From Porphyromonas cangingivalis (GTDB lineage Bacteria > Bacteroidota > Bacteroidia > Bacteroidales > Paludibacteraceae): a stretch of DNA of 32,629 bases. The DNA is taken from contig CAMDNO010000028.1 in the NCBI GenBank assembly GCA_945902955.1, positions 1 through 32,629 of the forward strand. Direction: 5' to 3'. A program made the translations under genes and the position numbers. Below, one piece after another: positions 8,688-15,379 of this stretch (within the stretch, counting starts at the first letter, position 1; every line of letters starts with the position of its first letter). The notes under the pieces were generated by a model that was not told where the DNA came from, searched no databases, and saw only the letters and a list, made by a program, of their open reading frames with translations.

Positions 8688-8945
8688 ATGATACAAACTC
8701 ATACTCCTTCAGTTCAAAAACCGAAAATTGTTTTTCATCCACATCCGGTTATCGACAGCTTCCAAATTGCTGGCATCGACGATAATGTAACACTTGTAAT
8801 AAGTGATTTCCATTGCCGGGTGCTTTTCACCAAACACATATCATGCGACGAATCTATTTCGCTACACGGTATTCCTCGTGGTGTATATATCGCAAAAATA
8901 ATATCCCCCAGCGGCATCGAACGCCGAAAAATAGAAAAGAAATAA
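8688..8945 (+). CDS. Free-standing type IX sorting-domain-like mini-protein
   Basis: An 85-residue protein that resembles a type A type IX secretion C-terminal domain and nothing else. Residues 16-27 (FHPHPVIDSFQI) align with the usual YPNPxxDxxxI opening. Residues 29-50 give the middle strands (VTLVISDFHCRVLF). Residues 58-85 match the closing motif (LHGIPRGVYIAKI, then a Lys/Arg-rich end). The first 12 residues are hydrophilic, so there is no signal peptide and no cargo. As encoded, it should stay in the cytoplasm, where such domains normally do not act. It has its own promoter and intact reading frame, arguing against a decayed gene end. It lies between the TPR regulators and a small outer-membrane barrel. 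Function unknown; a decoy or regulatory partner of the secretion system is speculation. Confidence 0.7.
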   Translation: MIQTHTPSVQKPKIVFHPHPVIDSFQIAGIDDNVTLVISDFHCRVLFTKHISCDESISLHGIPRGVYIAKIISPSGIERRKIEKK

Positions 8946-8960
8946 AGCTATAAAGCTTTT
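8944..8960 (+). terminator. Small hairpin overlapping the stop codon of the sorting-domain gene
   Basis: AAAGCT / AGCTTT form a 6-bp stem with an ATAA loop, ending in a short T run. It is weak and may only slow transcription before the outer-membrane barrel gene. Confidence 0.25.
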
Positions 8961-9034
8961 CCATAAAAAAATCAACGTCGAAGCCGAAATACGTTAATGG
9001 TAGGCAAAATTAATCAACAAAAAAACAAAAAAAA

Positions 9035-9568
9035 ATGAGAAGATTAGTACTGGGAATTATTCTCGGAGCAGCAATTATGAGTGTAAATGCTCAAGAAACA
9101 TTTCAAAAAGGAACAAAATTATTAGGAGCAACCATCGGATTTAATGATTCAGGTACTCCACTTGCACTTTCGTACGAAGTGGGTGTGAAAGACAATCTTT
9201 TTAATGTAGAAAAATTAAATTTGGGTATTGGTGGATATTTTGGGTATTATGGTTATAGCAGCACAGTAACTCAGTTCGGCGGCACATCTACTACAAGTTA
9301 CAGCATTTTATCACCCGGAATCCGAATTTTAGGACATTATCAGGTTATAGATAAGTTAGACGCTTATGCTGGTCCATCCTTTGGATTTTCGGTACAACAT
9401 GGAGCCACAGAAGCTTCGGGCATGGAAACAAAAACCGAAAATAAAATTTTATTTACTTGGGGTTTTATCGGCGGTTTACGTTACGAACTTACTCCTAATT
9501 GGGGCGTATTTGTAGAAGGTGGTAAAGCTACGGGAAGCTTCACTTTGGGAGCTGCTTACAAATTCTAA
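9035..9568 (+). CDS. Small outer-membrane beta-barrel protein
   Basis: A 177-residue protein with a signal peptide (residues 1-20, ending MSVNAQ) and alternating aromatic/small-residue strands typical of an eight-stranded OmpA/OprF-like barrel (for example YFGYYGYSSTVTQFG and WGFIGGLRYELTPNWGVFVEGG). The last residue is Phe (GAAYKF), the usual end of an outer-membrane barrel recognised by the BAM machinery. There is no OmpA peptidoglycan-binding domain. It is 89 bp downstream of the sorting-domain mini-protein and could be co-transcribed with it. A strong terminator follows at 9595. Role unknown; such proteins are often envelope-stress or adhesion factors. Confidence 0.8.
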   Translation: MRRLVLGIILGAAIMSVNAQETFQKGTKLLGATIGFNDSGTPLALSYEVGVKDNLFNVEKLNLGIGGYFGYYGYSSTVTQFGGTSTTSYSILSPGIRILGHYQVIDKLDAYAGPSFGFSVQHGATEASGMETKTENKILFTWGFIGGLRYELTPNWGVFVEGGKATGSFTLGAAYKF

Positions 9569-9594
9569 ACCTTTGCTACATTTTTAACCATTCA

Positions 9595-9636
9595 ATTAAT
9601 GCAGCAAGAGGTTTGACTTGCTGCATTAATTTTAAA
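9595..9636 (+). terminator. Strong rho-independent terminator between convergent genes
   Basis: A perfect 14-bp inverted repeat, ATTAATGCAGCAAG (9595-9608) and its complement (9617-9630), with an 8-base loop and a following T/A-rich run. It closes the barrel gene and, because the stem is symmetric, may also serve the convergent sulfatase gene. Confidence 0.8.
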
Positions 9637-9680
9637 TTTCAAGCGTATTAGTGCTTAAAAATACCTCGATATATTTTAAT

Positions 9681-11087
9681 TTATTTTTTCACCGCCGGCA
9701 TTTGTGCCCCAACTTTCTTTTTCCACGCTTCCAATTCTTTAATCAATTTGGCAGCAACAGCCGGTTCGCTGTCAATAAGATTTTTAGTTTCCGAAATGTC
9801 CGTTTTCAGGTTATAAAGTTCGTAGGTGTTTGTTTCGATGGTATGAATCAGTTTCCAATCACCATTGCGAACGGCGCTGTAAGGCGTGGCTCCTTCGGTG
9901 TGGTAATGCGGGTAATGCCAGTAAAGTGAGCGTTTTTTCAGCTTGCCGGTCTCGGGTTGCAGAAGAGATTTCAAAGCGACACCATCAAACCCATTTCTTA
10001 CCTTTTTATCCACAGTCAGGTTTGCCAAATCAATGAGTGTTGGCATATTATCCATGCTAATTACAGGCGTATTTTCTACCCTGCGAGCCGCAAGCTGATT
10101 TACATTTTTTATAAGCAGTGGAATGCGTACACCACCTTCGTAGCGCTCGCCTTTGCCATGTCGGAGTGGAGCATTATTCGTTACTTTTTGTTTGGTATTG
10201 CTTATTAATCCGCCATTATCCGAAGTGAATATAATAATGGTATTGTCGTACAAACCCAGATTTTTCAATTGTGATACCACTTTCCCAACCGCCTCATCAA
10301 CATGTTCAACCATAGCGGCATACGTTGGATTTTTTTGAAGTTTTGTGGAGTCAACAAGCGCTTTGTATTTGTCAATTTTATCTTGTTTTGCCTGTAATGG
10401 CGTATGTACATTGTAAAACCACAGATTCAGGAAAAAAGGTTTTGTTAGCGATTGTTGCAAATAATTACAAGCTTCGGAAGCCAGGCGCTCAGTGAGGTAT
10501 TCACCTTCCGGTCCATCCTTCAGGCGTGGATTGCCGTAAGGAACAAAATAACCGTTCGAACCAACTTTTTTATTCAAGTTGGGCGAACCTGTTCGCCAAC
10601 CGCCAATGTTAATATCGAAACCTTGATTTTCGGGCCAGTACTTTTCATCTTCGCCCAAATGCCATTTTCCGATATGCGCTGTAGCATAGCCATTGTTTTT
10701 GAAAACTTCGGCTAAAGTAGTTTCGGAGTGTGGTAAATACATCGTCCAATCGGGCACTTGCAATTTTGCTTTTGGCATTTTGTGGCCTTCAATCCAATCG
10801 GTAAGATGGAGTTTTGCAGGATATTTACCAGTCATAAGAGCAGCACGTGTAGGCGACGAAACCGTACAAGCCGAATAAGCATTGGTAAACTGCACACCAT
10901 CGTTGGCTAAAGCGTCAATCTGAGGTGTACGATGAAAATCGCTACCATATACACCTAGGTCTTTCCAACCCATATCGTCGACCACAATCAGAATTACATT
11001 GGGTTTTTGTTGTTGCTGCGCAATAATTGCGGGATTGGTAACACACAGCAACGATAAGCTGCTAATTGGTAAAAGTGAGTTTTTCAT
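9681..11087 (-). CDS. Secreted S1-family sulfatase, serine type
   Basis: A 468-residue sulfatase. Residues 1-24 form a probable, rather weak signal peptide. The metal-binding VDDMGW (residues 36-41; Asp37, Asp38) and the activation motif SSPTRAALMTGK follow, in which Ser77 is the residue converted to formylglycine. Serine-type enzymes need the radical-SAM maturase anSME, which is not in this window. Later hallmarks are HIGKWHLG (near 138), FTSDNGG (near 288) and the substrate-side LRHGKGERYEGGVRIP. These enzymes remove sulfate esters from glycans. It runs toward the barrel gene (convergent) and follows, on the same strand, the ATPase at 11167 and GH2 at 12748, suggesting joint attack on a sulfated galactan or host glycan. 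The exact subfamily cannot be given from sequence inspection. Confidence 0.94.
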   Translation of the reverse strand: MKNSLLPISSLSLLCVTNPAIIAQQQQKPNVILIVVDDMGWKDLGVYGSDFHRTPQIDALANDGVQFTNAYSACTVSSPTRAALMTGKYPAKLHLTDWIEGHKMPKAKLQVPDWTMYLPHSETTLAEVFKNNGYATAHIGKWHLGEDEKYWPENQGFDINIGGWRTGSPNLNKKVGSNGYFVPYGNPRLKDGPEGEYLTERLASEACNYLQQSLTKPFFLNLWFYNVHTPLQAKQDKIDKYKALVDSTKLQKNPTYAAMVEHVDEAVGKVVSQLKNLGLYDNTIIIFTSDNGGLISNTKQKVTNNAPLRHGKGERYEGGVRIPLLIKNVNQLAARRVENTPVISMDNMPTLIDLANLTVDKKVRNGFDGVALKSLLQPETGKLKKRSLYWHYPHYHTEGATPYSAVRNGDWKLIHTIETNTYELYNLKTDISETKNLIDSEPAVAAKLIKELEAWKKKVGAQMPAVKK

Positions 11088-11100
11088 GGAATATAAATTT

Positions 11101-11157
11101 AACCCCTAACCCCTCCCGATAAAAAAATCGGGATAAATGGCGGGGGAATTGAAATTT
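11101..11157. repeat. GC-rich inverted-repeat element before the sulfatase gene
   Basis: A C-rich stretch with CCCCT twice, then the hairpin TCCCGAT-N6-ATCGGGA (11114-11133), then GGCGGGGGAATTGAAATTT. It stands out against the AT-rich background. The GGGGAA-TTGAAA tail recurs upstream of porU (30675-30690), and CCCCTAA/TTAGGGG blocks recur before porV (25521-25593), so it may be a degenerate member of a dispersed intergenic palindromic family. It lies 13 bp upstream of the sulfatase start, within its leader. Confidence 0.6.
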
Positions 11158-11166
11158 GTTAGTATT

Positions 11167-12525
11167 TTATTCTTTTTCGTCGGATTCATTTTTCAAAATT
11201 TTATCCAATACTCTTTCTAATATACAAACATAATAAAATGGCACATTGATAAGTCTGAACGATTTTCCTTTATTTGTTGATACAACATCTACCGAAAGTG
11301 CCTGACTCCAAACCCTAACAGCCACATCGTGTGGTGCCTCGTCCATAAAAACATGAAGTGACCTCAGTTTACTATTATGTCCCGATTTAACTTCGATTGG
11401 GATTACCTTGCCATCGTAAGAAATCACAAAATCTACTTCTGCCGACGATTGAATTTTTTCACGTACCCAAAACTGACGATGTTTTGTAACTAATCTTTCT
11501 TGCGATATTAGCTCCTGTGCTACAATCTGTTCGGCTAACATACCACGCCATACATCTTGAATATCGGTAGTCGAAAACAATTCTTTACGCACATCAGCCA
11601 CATAATTTACCAACCCTGCATCCAACCAAATTAATTTAGGTTTTCGCACTTTAACTGTCAATAGTGGCAGCTGGGTGGAAGTGCTTGGATACACCAATTC
11701 CAACAACATCGTTTTTTCCAATAATCGGAAAGCCTCACCTACTTCACGCGAGCGATAATTTGTACCACCAAAGCGTTCGAAAGTGATGGTTGAACCAGCA
11801 TACCGCCAACCTTCCGAAACGATAAAACGGATAATATGCAGCAAGGTATTATTGGGTGCATATTTTTCAACATCATCAAAGTAAGCCGCTAACAAACTGT
11901 CATACAGCTTATTGCAAGCCAATATATCACGTTGCAACGCATACTTTTTTATTATACCAGGCATGCCACCTACCAATGCAAAATTTCTGAAATGCTGCAT
12001 GATACGATGATGAACAGCGGTTGCATTTATCGTTTCTATCAGTTGCTCATCAAAACTTTCGCCAATTCCGTTCAAAAATTCAGTAAAGGAACATGGATGC
12101 ACAGCCAAATACTCTACTCGCCCTACCGGAAAGGAAATAGACTTATCTATCAAACTTTCAAGCAACGAACCGGCTGCAATCACATGAAGCCATTTTGCAT
12201 CTTCGTAAAAATAGCGCAACATAGACACTGCGCGAGGCGAATTTTGTATTTCGTCGATAAACAACAGTGTAGGAACATTTTTTCGTTGCAAACTTTTATT
12301 CACATAAATGGCGGCAATCAAATCATTCAAATCGAGATAGTCATCGAACAGCTTTCGTTCACTTTCTATATCCAAATTTAACTTCAAATACACACCAAAA
12401 TTCACTGAAAATTCATCTACAAGCGTCGTTTTTCCGACCTGACGAGCCCCTCTCAAAACCAATGGTTTCCTGTCTTCATCTTTCGCCCAAAGATTTAAAT
12501 CCTCAATTATTCTTCTATTTATCAT
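11167..12525 (-). CDS. AAA_14-DUF4143 ATPase with PD-(D/E)XK-like C-terminal end (paralog A)
   Basis: A 452-residue cytoplasmic protein. Residues 26-33 are Walker A (GARQVGKT), about 88-97 Walker B (LLFIDEIQNS), then a sensor-like IAAGSLLE and the DUF4143 half (about 205-440). Near the C-terminus, AEVDFVISYDGKVIPIEVKSG has the spacing of a PD-(D/E)XK nuclease fold (Asp, then Glu-x-Lys), so an endonuclease-type active site is possible though unproven. The family is abundant and often multi-copy in Bacteroidota and archaea; its role is not established. It lies between GH2 and the sulfatase on the same strand without obvious relation to either. Four 20-bp repeats with a 33-bp period precede it. 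A paralog, about 60% identical by eye, lies at 19482-20822. Confidence 0.92.
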   Translation of the reverse strand: MINRRIIEDLNLWAKDEDRKPLVLRGARQVGKTTLVDEFSVNFGVYLKLNLDIESERKLFDDYLDLNDLIAAIYVNKSLQRKNVPTLLFIDEIQNSPRAVSMLRYFYEDAKWLHVIAAGSLLESLIDKSISFPVGRVEYLAVHPCSFTEFLNGIGESFDEQLIETINATAVHHRIMQHFRNFALVGGMPGIIKKYALQRDILACNKLYDSLLAAYFDDVEKYAPNNTLLHIIRFIVSEGWRYAGSTITFERFGGTNYRSREVGEAFRLLEKTMLLELVYPSTSTQLPLLTVKVRKPKLIWLDAGLVNYVADVRKELFSTTDIQDVWRGMLAEQIVAQELISQERLVTKHRQFWVREKIQSSAEVDFVISYDGKVIPIEVKSGHNSKLRSLHVFMDEAPHDVAVRVWSQALSVDVVSTNKGKSFRLINVPFYYVCILERVLDKILKNESDEKE

Positions 12526-12548
12526 ATTACCAATTATTTATTGCTGTG

Positions 12549-12556
12549 CAAAGATA
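12549..12556 (-). promoter_or_regulatory. -7 box of ATPase A, abutting the repeat array
   Basis: The minus strand reads TATCTTTG (plus strand CAAAGATA), a perfect TAnnTTTG, 23 bp before the ATG. The proximal 20-bp repeat begins only 4 bp upstream, so a protein bound there would cover the spacer and -33 region of this promoter. Confidence 0.65.
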
Positions 12557-12560
12557 ATAA

Positions 12561-12679
12561 TTTGTAATGAAATAAGGGCATAAATCAATAATATTTGTAA
12601 TAGAATTAGGGCATAAAACTCAATATTTTGTAACAGAATTAGGGCAACATTCAGTGTTTTTTGTAATAGAATTAGGGCA
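12561..12679. repeat. Array of four 20-bp direct repeats, 33-bp period, before ATPase A
   Basis: Copies start at 12561, 12594, 12627 and 12660, exactly 33 bp apart. The plus-strand core is TTTGTAATAGAATTAGGGCA. Copies 2 and 4 are identical, copy 3 has one change and copy 1 (nearest the gene) has four. The 13-bp spacers have unrelated AT-rich sequences, so the core, not the whole unit, is under selection. The period is close to three helical turns, placing all copies on one DNA face. This is the layout of an operator or iteron array. The neighbouring stretch 12680-12747 contains no further copy. Confidence 0.9.
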
Positions 12680-12747
12680 AAAGTACATATTGAAATGCTT
12701 TTCGAGAAATATAACAGCGAATTATTAACTCAAATTCTCACATTAAC

Positions 12748-15189
12748 TCATTCACACATTATCTTCACCTCTTGTTTCAATAATTTTCCTCCCGATACGC
12801 TCAATACCACTTCGCTGGCTGCGTCGCCCGATTCTATTATCGCTACTATTTTTCCATTAAAGGCGTTCATATAATTGGAACCGAACGAGGTTTGGTCGAT
12901 GGCATTTCCATTGCAAACGGCCTTCAATTTTCCGTTGCCACTCACTTCGAAAAACAACAGATTTGATGCACGCGGACATAAATTTCCATCCTTGTCCACC
13001 ACTTCCACAGTTATAAACGAAAGGTCTTTTCCGCCGGATTTTATCGTTGTTCTATCAGCAGTGAGGCGAAGGGTGTGTGATTTGCCGGCTGTTTTAATAA
13101 TCTGCTCTGCTACAGCTTTGTTGTTTTCGTCGTAAGCTACTACTTTTATTTCGCCGGGCTGATACACCACATCTTTCCACATCAAGCGGTAGCGGGTATA
13201 TTTATTGCTTTTATCTTTTTGCTTTACGCCCATGCTTTTGCCGTTTACAAAGAGTTCGGCCTTGGGGTAATTGGTATAACAATACACAGGCACGTTTTGT
13301 CCAAGTCGATCAGGCCAGTTCCAGTGTGGAAGTACATGTAGCATAGGCGTAGCACTCCATTTACTTTGGTATAAATAAAAACGGTCCTTTTTCAAACCGG
13401 CTAAATCGACAATGCCAAAATATGAACTTCGAGCCGGTGTACCCTCGTTGTAAGGCGTTGGTTCTCCCAAATAATCAAAACCTGTCCACACAAATTCGCC
13501 CAATACAAATTCATTGTCGTCCTGTGCCTCAAACTCTGTATCGGGTGTTGTAGCCCAGCTCGGATATTCCATATCGTAACTCGAAACCTGATAATCGTCG
13601 TACCATGCTCCTTTATTTTCCTTCACCGGAAACTTATATTCGCCTCGAGAGCTAACTGTCGACGCTGTTTCACTTGCCAAAATCACATAATTCGGGTAAT
13701 CGGCATGTTTCTTTTTGTAATCGTGTGGTTTATAGTTAAATCCAACAACATCAACTACATCGGCTAAACCGTTTTTAATAGCTGCAGTATGACCATTGAA
13801 TCCGGCTGTAGTAGGGCGTGTCGGGTCTTCTTCGCGGCAGGCATCAGCCAATTTACGCGCAATTTCTTTTCCTTCGGGCATATTTTGTTCGTGTATTTCG
13901 TTACCTATACTCCACATTATTACCGAAGGATGATTACGGTCGCGGTGCACCATAGCACGAATATCTCGCTGCGACCACTCGTCGAAATACAAGCCATAGC
14001 CATTTTTGTTTTTACCATGTTTCCACTCGTCAAAAGCCTCTACATCAACCAACAAACCAATGCTGTCGCATATTTGAAGCAACTCTGGCGAAGGTGGGTT
14101 GTGCGAAGTGCGAATGGCATTGGCACCCATTTCTTTCATTATTTCTAACTGACGGAGCGTGGCACGGTAATTTACAGCAGCTCCCAACGGGCCTAAATCG
14201 TGGTGCAAACATACACCCTGAATTTTCACCGGTTTTTCGTTTAAGAAAAATCCTTTGTCTTTATCGAAACGAATGCTGCGGCATCCAAAAGTGGTTTTAT
14301 ATTCGTCGACAAGCACATTATTTACATATACTTTTGAAAAGGCGGTATATAGGTTTGGTGATTCGATGCTCCAAAGTTGTGGATTTTTAATTTTTAATGA
14401 CTGATTAAACAACAATTTTTCGGTCATTTTCTGAGTTGTAGCTACCGTGCTTACTTTTTCACCTTTTTTAGTGTACACCTCGGTAACTAACTTTACAGTA
14501 GCTTTGTCGGTTGTTCCAACAACTTCGGTTTTGATATTGACTTCAGCACTTTTTGTATTTACAGTGGGCGTTGTAATAAAAGTTCCCCAATGTGCCACGT
14601 GCACAGGAGCAGTTTTCACCAAGCGAACATTGCGATAAATTCCAGCACCCGAATACCAACGCGACGATTCGGGTTTATTCTCCAACCGAACAGCCATTAC
14701 ATTTTCTTTTCCAACCCGAATGAATTTGCTAATATTAAACGTAAACGACGAATAGCCATAAGGTTGTTCGCCAACAAATTCGCCATTTAGGTACACTTTG
14801 GCCAAGCTCATAGCACCATCAAACTCAATGGAAATGTTTTTATTATTGTCAGCTACGGTTATTGGTAATACTTTACGATACCAACCGACGCCAAAAGTTG
14901 GCAATGCGCCTGTGCGACCTGTACGTAATTGAGCAGTGCTTTCGCCATCAGCCTTTACCTGCACATATTGGCGGTCGATGTTCATATCGAACTTGCCTAA
15001 AATAGCCCAGTCGTGAGGTACAACTACGGACTGCCATTGCGAATCATTGCATTTTAAAGTAGCAGCATCCACAACCTCGGCATTTATAAAGCGCCAATCT
15101 TTATCCAGCAATTGTACGCTACGTGTGGACTGCGAATTTGCTATATGCACAAACAGTAGTAAAGAAAATAAACCAATGAGACTTTTCAT
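12748..15189 (-). CDS. Secreted GH2 beta-galactosidase
   Basis: An 813-residue glycoside hydrolase family 2 enzyme. I chose the ATG at 15189 because MKSLIGLFSLLLFVHIANSQ is a clean signal peptide; the ATG at 15222 would add 11 residues ahead of it. Domains in order: sugar-binding jelly roll (about 25-200), Ig-like sandwich (200-300), TIM barrel (about 300-620), then C-terminal Ig-like domains (DUF4982 type and a GH2_C-like end). The acid/base is Glu431 in WSIGNEIHEQ and the nucleophile probably Glu507 in VILASETAST; FVWTGFDYLGEPTPY closes the barrel. It is probably periplasmic, with no sorting tail. It is divergent from the hybrid sensor at 15380, its likely regulator. Beta-galactosidase is the best guess; other GH2 activities (glucuronidase, mannosidase) are less likely. 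Confidence 0.92.
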   Translation of the reverse strand: MKSLIGLFSLLLFVHIANSQSTRSVQLLDKDWRFINAEVVDAATLKCNDSQWQSVVVPHDWAILGKFDMNIDRQYVQVKADGESTAQLRTGRTGALPTFGVGWYRKVLPITVADNNKNISIEFDGAMSLAKVYLNGEFVGEQPYGYSSFTFNISKFIRVGKENVMAVRLENKPESSRWYSGAGIYRNVRLVKTAPVHVAHWGTFITTPTVNTKSAEVNIKTEVVGTTDKATVKLVTEVYTKKGEKVSTVATTQKMTEKLLFNQSLKIKNPQLWSIESPNLYTAFSKVYVNNVLVDEYKTTFGCRSIRFDKDKGFFLNEKPVKIQGVCLHHDLGPLGAAVNYRATLRQLEIMKEMGANAIRTSHNPPSPELLQICDSIGLLVDVEAFDEWKHGKNKNGYGLYFDEWSQRDIRAMVHRDRNHPSVIMWSIGNEIHEQNMPEGKEIARKLADACREEDPTRPTTAGFNGHTAAIKNGLADVVDVVGFNYKPHDYKKKHADYPNYVILASETASTVSSRGEYKFPVKENKGAWYDDYQVSSYDMEYPSWATTPDTEFEAQDDNEFVLGEFVWTGFDYLGEPTPYNEGTPARSSYFGIVDLAGLKKDRFYLYQSKWSATPMLHVLPHWNWPDRLGQNVPVYCYTNYPKAELFVNGKSMGVKQKDKSNKYTRYRLMWKDVVYQPGEIKVVAYDENNKAVAEQIIKTAGKSHTLRLTADRTTIKSGGKDLSFITVEVVDKDGNLCPRASNLLFFEVSGNGKLKAVCNGNAIDQTSFGSNYMNAFNGKIVAIIESGDAASEVVLSVSGGKLLKQEVKIMCE

Positions 15190-15224
15190 ACGTATTAAAA
15201 AATTAATTGTAAAAATAAACATTG

Positions 15225-15232
15225 CAAAAATA
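15225..15232 (-). promoter_or_regulatory. Possible -7 box for the GH2 gene
   Basis: The minus strand reads TATTTTTG (plus strand CAAAAATA), matching TAnnTTTG and 36 bp before the chosen start at 15189. No -33 TTTG is seen at the right distance, as expected if the divergent sensor activates it. This position also favours the ATG at 15189 over 15222. Confidence 0.35.
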
Positions 15233-15315
15233 AACCATCAACACAAACTTAACTTCTTAAATACAGTCAAAAACTTCCATTTTGAACTCATTTGAACATC
15301 ATAAAGCATATTTTA

Positions 15316-15345
15316 TTGTATTTACAGATAAAAGTTTTACCTTTG
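15316..15345 (+). promoter_or_regulatory. Promoter of the hybrid two-component gene
   Basis: TTG at 15316-15318, a 19-bp spacer, and TACCTTTG at 15338-15345 give a full Bacteroides-type promoter 35 bp before the ATG at 15380. It suggests constitutive, unregulated basal expression of the sensor. Confidence 0.55.
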
Positions 15346-15379
15346 GTCGCAATTGTTATTACCTTAAATTTATAGTCGA

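Noticed and set aside
12561-12679. Regularly spaced repeats resembling a CRISPR array (also 20859-20944)
   Set aside because: Repeats are only 20 bp and spacers 13 bp, far too short for CRISPR. The spacers are plain AT-rich DNA, no cas genes are nearby, and the arrays sit in promoters. An operator or iteron reading fits better.
13789-14390. Plus-strand open frames inside the GH2 gene
   Set aside because: They overlap the catalytic barrel of a clear GH2 enzyme in antisense and show no recognisable domain.
15187-15222. Start of the GH2 gene at 15222
   Set aside because: It places 11 extra residues before a clean signal peptide and lies almost on top of the candidate -7 box at 15225-15232; the ATG at 15189 is more natural.
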